Below are positions 27,941 through 36,978 of a stretch of DNA of 64,000 nucleotides, piece by piece. The translations under genes and the position numbers were made by a program. This DNA comes from Burkholderia sp. OK233 (GTDB lineage: Bacteria; Pseudomonadota; Gammaproteobacteria; Burkholderiales; Burkholderiaceae). Each line of letters opens with the position of its first letter. Position 1 is the first letter of the stretch. The notes below the pieces were generated by a model. That model ran no database searches, was not told the origin of the DNA, and was given only the letters and a program-made list of their open reading frames with translations. The DNA lies in the NCBI RefSeq assembly GCF_900230185.1, contig NZ_OCSR01000002.1, positions 3,596,001 to 3,660,000 on the forward strand. Reading direction: 5' to 3'.

Positions 27941-28119
27941 CGCTGCGAGTGATATGTCCAATCCTGGTGTGATTGAGATTCGCGGGTAATCCGTGATGGC
28001 CTGTCTGAGCAGTGTGGTGTGCGATCTGAGCTTTGCTTCGAACCAGATTGAACCTGCTGATTGTGTTCGCAGATGACTCGTCGTTTCGATCATCCCTGTC
28101 GCGTGAAATGGAGGTTGCG

Positions 28120-29223
28120 GTGCAGAAAACTGATGACGTGATTGTCAATTTTCGAGGCGTGAGAAAAACGTACGACGGCGAAACGCTTGTCGTTAAGTCG
28201 CTGGATCTAGACATCTATCGCGGAGAATTTTTGAGTCTTTTGGGGCCCTCGGGCTCCGGCAAGACGACTTGCCTGATGATGCTCGCAGGTTTTGAGTTTC
28301 CGACGGGTGGAGAGATTCGCCTCGACGGAAAGCTTCTAAACAATGTTCCACCGCACAAACGTGATATCGGCATGGTCTTTCAGAACTATGCTCTATTTCC
28401 CCATATGACGGTAGAGCAGAACGTCGGATATCCGCTCAGCGTTCGCAGTGTAGCGGCAGGCGAGCGCGCCGCACGTGTTGACGAGGCGCTGAGGATGGTG
28501 CGCATGGAAAGCTTCGCCAAGCGATATCCCGCACAACTGTCGGGCGGCCAGCAACAGCGCATCGCACTTGCACGGGCACTTGTATCCAAGCCGAAACTGG
28601 TGCTCATGGACGAACCCCTTGGCGCACTCGACAAGCAACTTCGAGAGCACATGCAATACGAATTGAAATCGCTACATGAAAAGCTCGGCCTTACTTTCGT
28701 GTATGTCACACACGATCAGAATGAGGCGCTCACGATGTCCGATCGTGTCGCTGTGTTCGACAAAGGAATTGTGCAACAACTCGATACCGTTGACCGGTTA
28801 TACGAGTCGCCATGTAACGAATTTGTAGCGAACTTTATTGGCGACAGCAATCGCTTGCGCGGAACCATCGAATCCGTGGGCGGAGAGTTTTGTGAACTCC
28901 GTCTTGAGAACGGCGCACGGCTTGTCGGACGCAACGTTGGGAATGCAGCCTCGGGAGCCTCGGCCGTTGCCTGTATTCGACCAGAACGCATAGACGTCGC
29001 ATACGGCGAGGGGAGCGCAAAAAGCTCGACGGCGAATGCATTGGTTGGCGAGGCCCGAAGTGTCATTTACTTCGGCGATCACGTGCGAATGCGTTGTGCC
29101 TTTCACGGGCAAGACGAATGTTTCGTCAAGGTTCCACTTGGAACTGAGGCGATTGAGCGATTTTCTCCCGGAGTACCGGTGACGTTGGCGTTTTCCCCGG
29201 AGCATCTGCGAGTTTTTGCTTAG
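28120..29223 (+). CDS. Polyamine-type ABC transporter ATP-binding protein (PotA-like)
   Basis: An ATPase of about 367 residues with Walker A GPSGSGKTT, Q-loop FQNYALFPHMTV, signature LSGGQQQR, Walker B LVLMDEPLGALD, switch His and a C-terminal TOBE domain (CIRPERIDVA..). GGAGG at 28110-28114 points to a GTG start at 28120; ATG at 28108 or further upstream codons are alternatives. It would energise uptake through the permeases at 30.4 and 31.7 kb. Order is ATPase, binding protein, permease, permease, as in spermidine/putrescine-type importers. Confidence 0.9.
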   Translation: MQKTDDVIVNFRGVRKTYDGETLVVKSLDLDIYRGEFLSLLGPSGSGKTTCLMMLAGFEFPTGGEIRLDGKLLNNVPPHKRDIGMVFQNYALFPHMTVEQNVGYPLSVRSVAAGERAARVDEALRMVRMESFAKRYPAQLSGGQQQRIALARALVSKPKLVLMDEPLGALDKQLREHMQYELKSLHEKLGLTFVYVTHDQNEALTMSDRVAVFDKGIVQQLDTVDRLYESPCNEFVANFIGDSNRLRGTIESVGGEFCELRLENGARLVGRNVGNAASGASAVACIRPERIDVAYGEGSAKSSTANALVGEARSVIYFGDHVRMRCAFHGQDECFVKVPLGTEAIERFSPGVPVTLAFSPEHLRVFA

Positions 29224-29289
29224 TGAACGTTAGCTTTGTTTGGGCAGGTGTTCGGATAGAAGTCGTCTTCATCACCAGGAGAAGAAACC

Positions 29290-30339
29290 ATGCTTACGAA
29301 AGCAGCAGTTACCGCGCGTCATATTGGAATTGCGCTGACCTTGGCAATCGTCAGTACATACGCATCCTCGGCTGAGCTGACAGTCGTCAACTTCGGCGGA
29401 GCTTGGGGGCAGGTTCAGAAACCGTCTTTCTATGAACCATTTGAGAAAGCAACCGGAAACAAGATCACCGTCGTCGAATACAACGGCGAGACTGCCAAGG
29501 TAAAAGCCATGGTGGAAGCGAAGGCCGTGAACTGGGATGTCGTCGAACTTGAGTCGGGTGAGTTGAATCGTGGCTGCGATGATGGTCTGTTTGAACAACT
29601 CGATTGGTCGAAGATCGCGAAGAAGCCCGATTTGGTACCGGGAGCATCGCAAGCCTGCGGAGTCGGGTTTGTAGTATGGGCGATGGCAAATGCCTATAAC
29701 GCCGACAAACTGAAGACTGCGCCCACAAGTTGGGCCGACTTCTGGGACGTGAAGAAATATCCGGGCAAACGGGGGATGCGCAAGGGCGCGCGCTTCAATC
29801 TGGAGATCGCCTTGATGGCGGATGGTGTCGCTCCGAAAGACGTATACAAGGTGCTTGGCACCAAGGCCGGGCAGGACCGCGCATTCAAAAAGCTGGATGA
29901 GCTAAAACCGAATATCCAGTGGTGGGAGGCTGGCGCACAGCCCCCGCAGTTCCTGGTTGCGGGCGACGTCGTCATGTCTACCGTCTTCAATGGGCGCATC
30001 GATGCGGCGCGGAAAGAGGGGCAAAATCTCAAGATTATGTGGAACGGAAGTATTCAGGACCTGGATTATTGGGCGATCCCGAAGGGGTCACCGAACAAGG
30101 CACTCGCTGAGCAATTTATTGCTTACACCCTGACACAGCAGCCTCAGCAAGCTTTCACGCAGCGAATCGCATATGGTCCAGCGAACCTGTCGGCAATCAA
30201 ATCACTTAATACCACGACCCTCGCTAATTTGCCGAATTCGCCGGGAAATTCGCAGAATGCTCTGCGGCAAGATATCCAGTTCTGGACGGACCATGGCGAA
30301 GAGTTGGAGCAGCGGTTCACTGCCTGGGCATCGAAGTAG
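29290..30339 (+). CDS. Polyamine-type ABC transporter substrate-binding protein (PotD-like)
   Basis: A 349-residue periplasmic protein with a signal peptide ending near ASSAE (residue 28). TVVNFGGAWGQVQKPSFYEPFEKATGNKITVVEY and the later GVGFVVWAMANAYNADKL and PTSWADFWDVKKYPGKRGM are typical of the extracellular family 1/PotD group. CAGGAGAAGAAACC precedes the start. It delivers an amine- or polyamine-like ligand; ligand identity is not determined by sequence. It sits between its ATPase and permeases. Confidence 0.9.
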   Translation: MLTKAAVTARHIGIALTLAIVSTYASSAELTVVNFGGAWGQVQKPSFYEPFEKATGNKITVVEYNGETAKVKAMVEAKAVNWDVVELESGELNRGCDDGLFEQLDWSKIAKKPDLVPGASQACGVGFVVWAMANAYNADKLKTAPTSWADFWDVKKYPGKRGMRKGARFNLEIALMADGVAPKDVYKVLGTKAGQDRAFKKLDELKPNIQWWEAGAQPPQFLVAGDVVMSTVFNGRIDAARKEGQNLKIMWNGSIQDLDYWAIPKGSPNKALAEQFIAYTLTQQPQQAFTQRIAYGPANLSAIKSLNTTTLANLPNSPGNSQNALRQDIQFWTDHGEELEQRFTAWASK

Positions 30340-30422
30340 TTATCACGCCCGAAACTATCAGCCGCACGATCTATTTGAGTCGTGCGGTGATCCGCGGGCA
30401 TTATTCTGGCTGGAGACATCTG

Positions 30423-31694
30423 TTGAATACGATATCTATCGCCCCTTCGTCACCGATGCAATCGACCGCCGCGCTCAAACGTGAACTGAAGGCTGCAGAA
30501 GCTCGCAAACGCACAATGGCGCTTTTACTCATTGCGCCCTTGGCGATCTTCCTGTTTCTGATATTTGTGGTCCCGATTGGTACGCTTCTCACCCGCGCGG
30601 TGAAGAATCCGGAAGTCGCTACGGCGCTGCCCAAAACAATCGCCGCTCTGTCGAATTGGGACAGGAAGGGACCGCCGGACAACGGAGCGTATGTTGCGCT
30701 GGCAACTGATATGACCAAGCTGGCACAGTCCGAAGCGATGGGGGCAGTCGCAAGGCGCCTGAATCTCGAGATTTCTGGCTACCGCTCGCTGATTGCCAAG
30801 ACCGCCCACGCCATGCCGCTCGAGAACGACGGAAGTCAGACGCTGACTGCTACACAGACGCGTGACAAGCTCGTCGAACTCGATGAACGTTGGAAGGAGC
30901 CCGAGTATTGGCAGGCTATTGCCAAGAATGGAAGCACGATCTCGCCGTTCTATCTGCTTGCGGCGTTAGATCACAAGCAGGATGGGTTCAGTCGGGTCGT
31001 ACACGCTGATCCAGATCAATCCATTTATCTTTCGGTATTCAAGCGCACTTTCTCGATTGGCGGGGCGGTCACATTATTCGCACTTTTGCTTGGCTATCCG
31101 TTGGCGTATTGGATATCAAAACTTTCGGAGCGACGTGCGAATCTAGTGATGATCCTGGTATTGATCCCATTCTGGACTTCCATACTCGTACGCGTGGCAG
31201 CCTGGATTGTATTGCTACAGCAAGAGGGCTTGATCAATCACACGTTGATGGGCAGTGGTTTGATTTCGCATCCTTTAATGCTGCTCTTTAATCGCGTTGG
31301 CGTGTACATTTCGATGACGCACATCTTGCTTCCGTTCATGATTTTGCCGCTCTATAGTGTAATGAAATCGATTCCTTCCACTTACCAGCGCGCAGCCGTT
31401 TCGCTTGGAAGTCATCCTTTTGCGGCATTCTGGCGAGTGTACGTGCCTCAAACGTATGCCGGAATCGCGGCGGGAGCGCTGCTCGTATTCATTCTCGCCA
31501 TCGGCTACTACATCACGCCTGCGTTGCTCGGTGGGCCGGATGATCAGATGGTTAGCTATTACGTTGCGTACTACACCAATGTAACCATCAACTGGGGCAT
31601 GGCCTGCGCTTTAGGGGGGCTCCTGCTTGCGGCGACGTTGGTGTTATACGCAGTGTATGGGCATTTCACTCGCTCTAACCTCAGTCTCGGCTGA
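30423..31694 (+). CDS. Polyamine-type ABC transporter permease (PotB-like) with a long insertion
   Basis: A permease of about 423 residues. A TTG at 30423 preceded by TGGAG is the likely start; ATG at 30459 is an alternative. TM1 (MALLLIAPLAIFLFLIFVVPIG) is followed by an extra soluble stretch of roughly 150 residues before the remaining five segments; ordinary PotB proteins are near 300 residues. The C-terminal half has the EAA loop (SVMKSIPSTYQRAAVSLGSHPFAAFWRVYVPQTYAGI). The insert presumably lies in the periplasm and could contact the binding protein. Confidence 0.88.
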   Translation: MNTISIAPSSPMQSTAALKRELKAAEARKRTMALLLIAPLAIFLFLIFVVPIGTLLTRAVKNPEVATALPKTIAALSNWDRKGPPDNGAYVALATDMTKLAQSEAMGAVARRLNLEISGYRSLIAKTAHAMPLENDGSQTLTATQTRDKLVELDERWKEPEYWQAIAKNGSTISPFYLLAALDHKQDGFSRVVHADPDQSIYLSVFKRTFSIGGAVTLFALLLGYPLAYWISKLSERRANLVMILVLIPFWTSILVRVAAWIVLLQQEGLINHTLMGSGLISHPLMLLFNRVGVYISMTHILLPFMILPLYSVMKSIPSTYQRAAVSLGSHPFAAFWRVYVPQTYAGIAAGALLVFILAIGYYITPALLGGPDDQMVSYYVAYYTNVTINWGMACALGGLLLAATLVLYAVYGHFTRSNLSLG

Positions 31695-31726
31695 GTTGGG
31701 CATCGAAGCGAAGTAAGGACGAGAAC

Positions 31727-32563
31727 ATGAAATCGACGAGTCTACTGTTTGCGCCACACATGTCGTTGGTTGAGCGTGCGTGGTACGTTTCGCTGAGACT
31801 ATTAGTGCTATTGACATTGCTGTATCTCATTCTGCCCATTCTCGCGATTGTACCGCTTTCATTCTCATCTAGCACGTTCCTCGTATATCCGATACCTGGT
31901 TTCTCGACGCGATGGTATGAGCACTTGATTTCGTCAGATAGCTGGCGGATGGCGGCGAAAAACAGTTTCATTGTCGCGCCGTCAGCGACTTTCGTCGCAA
32001 CAGTGCTCGGTACGCTTGCAGCGATCGGCCTCAATAAAGCGGATTTCCCATTGAAAGGGCTGTTGATGGCGGTGTTGCTTTCACCGATGATCGTGCCAGT
32101 TGTTGTGGTTGGCGTTGGGATGTATCTGTTTTTTGCGCCACTAGGGCTTGCAAACACCTACACAGGGTTAATTGCCGCGCACGCGGCGCTTGGCGTGCCG
32201 TTTGTGGTTACGACGGTAGTGGCAACCCTGCAAGGCTTCAATCAGAATCTGGTTCGAGCTAGCTTGTCACTCGGCGCAAATCCGGTGAAGACTTTTTTCC
32301 GCGTGACGCTTCCGGTTATAGCTCCCGGTGTAATGTCTGGCGCGCTGTTCGCATTCGCGACGTCATTCGACGAAGTGGTCGTGACACTTTTTCTCGCCGG
32401 CGCTGACCAGACCACGTTGCCCCGTCAGATGTTCACCGGAATCCGCGAAAACATCAGCCCCACGATCGCAGCGCTTGCTACGATCCTGATCTGCTTTTCA
32501 ACAGGCTTGCTACTCACACTCGAGTGGCTTCGGGGTCGCCACGCGAAGAAGGCGGTGAGTTGA
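31727..32563 (+). CDS. Polyamine-type ABC transporter permease (PotC-like)
   Basis: A 278-residue inner-membrane permease with six transmembrane segments. PLSFSSSTFLVYPIPGFSTRWYEHL is typical of PotC, and the EAA loop reads GFNQNLVRASLSLGANPVKTFFRVTLPVIAPGVMSGALFAF. It pairs with the PotB-like protein 32 bases upstream. AAGGACGAGAAC precedes the ATG. After it comes a new promoter for ridA, so the transport operon probably ends here. Confidence 0.9.
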   Translation: MKSTSLLFAPHMSLVERAWYVSLRLLVLLTLLYLILPILAIVPLSFSSSTFLVYPIPGFSTRWYEHLISSDSWRMAAKNSFIVAPSATFVATVLGTLAAIGLNKADFPLKGLLMAVLLSPMIVPVVVVGVGMYLFFAPLGLANTYTGLIAAHAALGVPFVVTTVVATLQGFNQNLVRASLSLGANPVKTFFRVTLPVIAPGVMSGALFAFATSFDEVVVTLFLAGADQTTLPRQMFTGIRENISPTIAALATILICFSTGLLLTLEWLRGRHAKKAVS

Positions 32564-32694
32564 CGCATTGAAAGAAGGGCGCGGAACGACTTTTATGGAG
32601 GCGCGTCCCCGTCCACCGTGTTGGTCGTATCGGCTTGTATCGCTTTGTACCGGCCAACCCGCTTGCATGATTGAAGACGTGGCTTGAAAGTCCG

Positions 32695-32726
32695 TTGACA
32701 ATTCTTCTATAGTAGATACAATCTAC
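32695..32726 (+). promoter_or_regulatory. Promoter with GTAGAT-N3-ATCTAC operator, upstream of ridA
   Basis: TTGACA at 32695-32700 and TACAAT at 32717-32722 with a 16-base spacer make a good sigma-70 promoter. The perfect dyad GTAGAT-ACA-ATCTAC (32712-32726) covers the -10 box, and CTTCTATA precedes it. The same motif lies at 41.08 kb before the XRE-cupin regulator gene and at 41.88 kb before the FAH gene, so repression by that regulator is likely. Confidence 0.65.
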
Positions 32727-32815
32727 CGTGTTCACGCTGTATCCCGGTGGAATGAACGAACGGACTTCCATCTGGCGTCTTGCGTCAGGAAACCTCGAAA
32801 TCACGGAGCTGAAAC

Positions 32816-33202
32816 ATGACTATCAAGTTGCATAATCCAGCGGGTATCGCACCGCCTTTTTCTTGCTATAGCCATGGCGCCTCGGCACAGGGCGATGCAC
32901 GTTGGCTCTACGTTTCTGGGCAAGTAGGTGTCACGACCGACGGAGTGGTGCCGGATGACCCCGAGAAGCAGATCGAACTTGCATGGGACAATCTGGTAGC
33001 GGTTCTGGCAGATGCGGGTATGACTGTGAAGGATCTGGTCAAGGTCGATGGATTTATTACCCGGCCGGATCTCGTACCGTTCTATCGAAAGGAGCGCGAG
33101 AAGCGCTTTGCCGGTCATGCCGCTGCTACGACAATGGTAATCGTCGCCGGGCTGGCGGAGCCAAATTTGCTGGTTGAGATTCAGGCGGTCGCTGCTCGTT
33201 AG
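32816..33202 (+). CDS. RidA family protein
   Basis: A 128-residue YjgF-family protein: FSCYSHGASAQGDARWLYVSGQVGVTTDGVVPDDPEKQIELAWDNLVAVLADAGMTVKDLVKVDGFIT is the normal N-terminal half, and RFAGHAAATTMVIVAGLAEPNLLVEIQAVAA the C-terminal half; the Arg normally seen before the ATTMV segment is replaced by His, so deaminase activity is uncertain. It has its own promoter with the GTAGAT dyad and is followed by a hairpin before the convergent racemase gene. Confidence 0.88.
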   Translation: MTIKLHNPAGIAPPFSCYSHGASAQGDARWLYVSGQVGVTTDGVVPDDPEKQIELAWDNLVAVLADAGMTVKDLVKVDGFITRPDLVPFYRKEREKRFAGHAAATTMVIVAGLAEPNLLVEIQAVAAR

Positions 33203-33227
33203 TCTTAACGACATCTGCATCGCACGA

Positions 33228-33257
33228 AGCGAGCGCTCCTGGACAGAAGCGCTCGCT
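33228..33257. terminator. Bidirectional hairpin between ridA and the racemase gene
   Basis: Perfect 10-bp arms AGCGAGCGCT / AGCGCTCGCT around a 10-base loop, located between the convergent ridA and racemase genes. No T run, so efficiency is uncertain. Confidence 0.55.
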
Positions 33258-33289
33258 ATTTGCGTGGTCAAATCGCAGTGCACCCAATG

Positions 33290-34309
33290 TCAGCACGAAC
33301 TCGGGTCAACGAACTTAAAGCCTGTTGGAAACACGTCGCTCGGATCAAGCGTGAACTCCGAAGTACCTGTTATCCAGGCTCTGCCCGTGATTTGCGGTAT
33401 GACGGCGGTGATTCCTCCGACCTCGGTCACGCCAGTCAACTGTCCAACGAACTGCGTTCCAATGATGGACTCGTGAACGAACGGTTCGTTGAGCGCGAGT
33501 TCTCCGGTATGGTATGCCAACGCCATACGCGCGGACGTGCCGGTTCCGCAAGGCGAGCGGTCGAAGTATCGAGGTTCTTTCACCATCAGATTCTTTGCTG
33601 GCTTATCAGCAGTTGCTTCCTCCATAAAAATCATTGAGCGAAGCGGCCCGATGTTAGCACCAGCAGGGTAGCGAACGGACAACTGTTCTTTCGAAGCCTT
33701 GATAACAGCCATACCAAGATTCGTAAGATCTTCAATCTTGTTGGGTTCGAGTTTCACCCCAAAGTGGCTCGCGTTCACGATGGCATACAGATTACCTCCG
33801 TACACCACACTGACAGGGATGGAGCCAAAACCAGGGGTATTCACGATGCTGTCGTGCGCAAGCACGTACGACGGCACGTTGGTGAATGTCACGCTGATGG
33901 CTCTCTTATCCTGTACGCGAACCTTGGTGGCAATGAGTCCAGCCGGCGTATCAAGCCGAACCTCGGTGTAGGGTTCCGTGATTTTTACCATGCCGCGATT
34001 GACGATTGCCGTCGCTACACCAATAGTACCGTGGCCACACATGGCCCAGAATCCGCCGGCACTCATGTAGACGACGCCGAAGTCTGCGTCGGCCCGTGTC
34101 GGTGGCATGAGTATAGATCCGACCATGGCTGCATGTCCGCGAGGCTCATTCATGAGCAACTCGCGAATATCGTTCAGGTTTTCCTCGAGCCACGCTTTCC
34201 GCTCGATCATGGATTCGCCTCTGACCTCCGGTGTGCCGGCGACTACCACTCGCATGGGCATCCCTTCGGCATGTGTCTCGACAGTGTGTACGGACAGGGG
34301 TGTTGACAT
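33290..34309 (-). CDS. Proline racemase family enzyme (proline racemase or hydroxyproline 2-epimerase)
   Basis: A 339-residue cofactor-independent racemase. Both catalytic cysteines are present: C91 in AMCGHGTIG and C254 in DRSPCGTGTSA. In the related trans-3-hydroxyproline dehydratases the first Cys is Ser or Thr, so racemisation or epimerisation is the better prediction. Start MSTPLSVHTVETHAEGMPMRVVVAG is standard. It lies downstream of a polar amino-acid importer on the same strand, separated by a terminator-like hairpin, which suggests that the imported compound is proline- or hydroxyproline-like. Confidence 0.9.
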   Translation of the reverse strand: MSTPLSVHTVETHAEGMPMRVVVAGTPEVRGESMIERKAWLEENLNDIRELLMNEPRGHAAMVGSILMPPTRADADFGVVYMSAGGFWAMCGHGTIGVATAIVNRGMVKITEPYTEVRLDTPAGLIATKVRVQDKRAISVTFTNVPSYVLAHDSIVNTPGFGSIPVSVVYGGNLYAIVNASHFGVKLEPNKIEDLTNLGMAVIKASKEQLSVRYPAGANIGPLRSMIFMEEATADKPAKNLMVKEPRYFDRSPCGTGTSARMALAYHTGELALNEPFVHESIIGTQFVGQLTGVTEVGGITAVIPQITGRAWITGTSEFTLDPSDVFPTGFKFVDPSSC

Positions 34310-34353
34310 CTATTCGTTCCTTAAACAATGGCGCGGATCGTGGTTATACTTGC

Positions 34354-34382
34354 CAAAAAAGGCAGCCGTTCCGACGGCTGGA
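34354..34382 (-). terminator. Rho-independent terminator after the binding-protein gene
   Basis: On the reverse strand a 7-bp stem CAGCCGT/ACGGCTG with a 4-base loop is followed by CC and T6. It lies 16 bases after the binding-protein stop and could separate, or attenuate entry into, the racemase gene. Confidence 0.7.
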
Positions 34383-34398
34383 TTTGCTTCATATCGTT

Positions 34399-35289
34399 TT
34401 ACTGAAATGGTTTGTCGTTCGGATGTGTATACGCCTCTTTGAGTGCGTCACTCAGCGGGAAATTCAGATTAATTCCTTTCGGCGGGATAGGTGACATGAA
34501 CCACTTGGTGTATAGCTCATTCGTCTTACCCGACTTCATGGCCTGCTGCAGAGTGTCGTTGACCAGTGCGCGAAACTGAGGGTCATCCTTGCGCATGACG
34601 AGTGCGTAGGCCTCGAAGGACTGTGGTTTTCCAACGATCTCGTATTCACTGCGATCTGAAGCCTTTGCGAGCTGCCCGTAGAGGAGGGCATCGTCAATAA
34701 AGAATCCCGATGCTCGACCACCCTTCAACGTCAACCAGGATTCCGCATGGTCCTTTGCGCTGATGATGTTCATGTGCATATCATTCTTGTGATTCATCTC
34801 TCGGAGAATCTGCTCCGGAGTTGTGCCCGCGGTCGTTACGACATTTTTCCCGGAAAGATCAGGAAAATCCTTGATGCCAGAGTTTTTCTTGACCAGCAAT
34901 CGTGTGGCGATGACAAATGTCGTATCGGAAAATGCAACTTGTTTTTCTCGCGCGAGGTTATTGGTCGTGGAGCCGCACTCCAGATCAACTGTTCCGTTGA
35001 TGATGAGCGGAAGGCGGTTCTGGGGAGTCGTGGGAATCTCCTTCACCGTCAGATTGGGCATGTTGAGCTTCTGTTTTATCGCAGCTACCACCATGCCGCA
35101 AAGATCCGCGGAATAGCCAATTATGTGTTGATTGTCGTCGTAATAGGAGAACGGAATAGCCGACTCACGAACACCGAGCGTAACGACTCCGTCTTTCTTG
35201 ATCTTGTCCAGCGTACCAGATGCCTGCGCAAATGCAGGAGATGTACAGATCGACGCACACAGAATGAGAGAGATGATGGGCAGTTTCAT
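34399..35289 (-). CDS. Amino-acid ABC transporter substrate-binding protein (Glu/Asp-type)
   Basis: A 296-residue periplasmic protein with signal peptide MKLPIISLILCASICTSPAFA. KDGVVTLGVRESAIPFSYYDDNQHIIGYSADLC, QNRLPLIINGTVDLECGSTTNN and GKTNELYTKWF follow the GltI/family 3 pattern; the LECGSTTNN string is typical of glutamate/aspartate binding proteins. It delivers ligand to the permeases at 35.4-36.9 kb. It is the last subunit gene of a reverse-strand ATPase-permease-permease-binding-protein operon. Confidence 0.9.
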   Translation of the reverse strand: MKLPIISLILCASICTSPAFAQASGTLDKIKKDGVVTLGVRESAIPFSYYDDNQHIIGYSADLCGMVVAAIKQKLNMPNLTVKEIPTTPQNRLPLIINGTVDLECGSTTNNLAREKQVAFSDTTFVIATRLLVKKNSGIKDFPDLSGKNVVTTAGTTPEQILREMNHKNDMHMNIISAKDHAESWLTLKGGRASGFFIDDALLYGQLAKASDRSEYEIVGKPQSFEAYALVMRKDDPQFRALVNDTLQQAMKSGKTNELYTKWFMSPIPPKGINLNFPLSDALKEAYTHPNDKPFQ

Positions 35290-35378
35290 GATGGCAAGAA
35301 GAGTTTGTAGTGATCGTGTGGGATGTAGCCAATTGGCGCAATATATTCTTTGATGTTTCGATTAGATGCGGCGTGGCG

Positions 35379-36131
35379 CTAACTAGTCTTTACAGCAACG
35401 TGCTCTTGCTCGGGAATCTGCTGTGCCGTCTCCCGATTACTGCGGCCCGACCGGCGAATCCTTGTGCTTTGGAGAATCTTGACCCCTGCGGAAGCGAGAA
35501 TTGAAATCAGGAAATAGACAGCGCCAGCAAACAGCAGCATTTCGACTGTCGTACTGTCTCGATCAGCGATGTTGTTGGCGGTGCGAAAAAAATCGTCAAG
35601 ACCGATGACGTAAACAAGCGACGTGTCCTGAAACAAGACAATCGCCTGCGTGAGAAGCAGGGGAACCGTGGCACGCAAGGCCTGAGGTAAGATGATCAGC
35701 CGCATTGCCGTCAGATATGGCATGCCAAGCGCGTTCGCCGCGGCGAGCTGGCCGCGTGGTACTGCCTGGATACCGGCTCTGATGATCTCAGAATAATAGG
35801 CCGCCTCAAATAAAGCAAACGCCACCATCGCTGACACGAGCCGAATATCAGTCTTTGGCGATACGTTGAATAAACCTTGTATGACGCTTGGAACGATCAG
35901 AAAGAACCACAGTAAGACCATCACAAGCGGGATGGAGCGCAGCAGCGTCACGTAGCCGTGCGCGAACCATTCGAAAGCTTTCAGGGGAGACAGACGCATG
36001 ACAGCAAGGATGGCTCCCCAACCAATTCCAACAACGATCGCGGTCACCGTAATCTTGAAGGTAACGGCAAGACCTGCGGCGAGTGCCGGAAGAGAATTGA
36101 CGATTTCAGAGACGTCGAAGAACGCCATCAT
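35379..36131 (-). CDS. Amino-acid ABC transporter permease (GltK-like)
   Basis: A 250-residue permease with about five transmembrane segments. YVTLLRSIPLVMVLLWFFLIVP and the EAA loop AGIQAVPRGQLAAANALGMPYLTAMRLIILPQALRATVPLL are readable. Its start overlaps the previous permease stop by 4 bases (ATGA). The C-terminal tail is basic. Part of the reverse-strand importer. Confidence 0.9.
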   Translation of the reverse strand: MMAFFDVSEIVNSLPALAAGLAVTFKITVTAIVVGIGWGAILAVMRLSPLKAFEWFAHGYVTLLRSIPLVMVLLWFFLIVPSVIQGLFNVSPKTDIRLVSAMVAFALFEAAYYSEIIRAGIQAVPRGQLAAANALGMPYLTAMRLIILPQALRATVPLLLTQAIVLFQDTSLVYVIGLDDFFRTANNIADRDSTTVEMLLFAGAVYFLISILASAGVKILQSTRIRRSGRSNRETAQQIPEQEHVAVKTS

Positions 36132-36874
36132 TTGCTCCCAATATAGCCAGGTAGACGCACAGACCGCTCGATTCGCCGCATGACCGCCAGAACGATCCAG
36201 TTTATTGCGATATAAATCAGCGTAGCCACAGCAAATGACTCGTACGCATGAGACGTGTATTCGACGAGCTGTTGCGATTGCGCCGAAAGATCCAGAAGTC
36301 CAATCGTCGAAACCACTGCTGAATTCTTGAAGACGTTGATGAGTTCAGAAGTCAGGGGTGGAATGACTACGCGGAAAGCAACGGGAAGAAGAATGTAACG
36401 GTACGTTTGAGGCATGGTGAGACCCAGGGCAAAGGCTGCGGCGCGCTGCCCTTTGGGGAGCGTGGCAATGCCAGAACGGATCTGCTCGCAGACTCGAGCA
36501 CCCATATAAAGTCCCATGCAAAGAATCGAGGAAACCATCATCTGCGTCATGGACGGCAGTTGCTTGATCCACGTCCCCATGCCTGACGGCAGGATTTCGG
36601 GTAACACGAAATACCAGATGAAAAGCTGGACGATCAACGGTACATTTCTAAAAACAGCAACGTACGTGGTGCCAATCGACGAAAGCCAACGATATGGGGT
36701 AGTGCGTAGAACACCCATAGCGACACCGACGATCATTGCGAGTACGCTGGCCGATAGTGCGAGGATAACGGTGTTGTTGAGCCCGGCAAGCAACCAACCC
36801 AGATAGTTTGTTGGCTCCCCGGTAGCGACCGGCTCGAGAAACACGCCCCAATCCCAAAGGTAATTTTTAAACAT
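36128..36874 (-). CDS. Amino-acid ABC transporter permease (GltJ-like)
   Basis: A 248-residue permease; the start at 36874 follows CAGGAAAC and gives MFKNYLWDWGVFLEPVATGEPTNYLGWLLAGLNNTVILALSASVLAM, typical of GltJ proteins. The EAA loop is SGIATLPKGQRAAAFALGLTMPQTYRYILLPVAFRVVIPPL. It forms the channel with the downstream permease. A longer frame upstream has no similarity. Confidence 0.9.
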   Translation of the reverse strand: MFKNYLWDWGVFLEPVATGEPTNYLGWLLAGLNNTVILALSASVLAMIVGVAMGVLRTTPYRWLSSIGTTYVAVFRNVPLIVQLFIWYFVLPEILPSGMGTWIKQLPSMTQMMVSSILCMGLYMGARVCEQIRSGIATLPKGQRAAAFALGLTMPQTYRYILLPVAFRVVIPPLTSELINVFKNSAVVSTIGLLDLSAQSQQLVEYTSHAYESFAVATLIYIAINWIVLAVMRRIERSVRLPGYIGSK

Positions 36875-36978
36875 ATGTTTCCTGTCATTCCTGTTGTGGC
36901 GGGTTTGGCGCGCGCTGTAATGATTGAGGACGTACGAACGCAATCACTTGGCGCCGCGTGCTCGACGTCGGTTCGATA

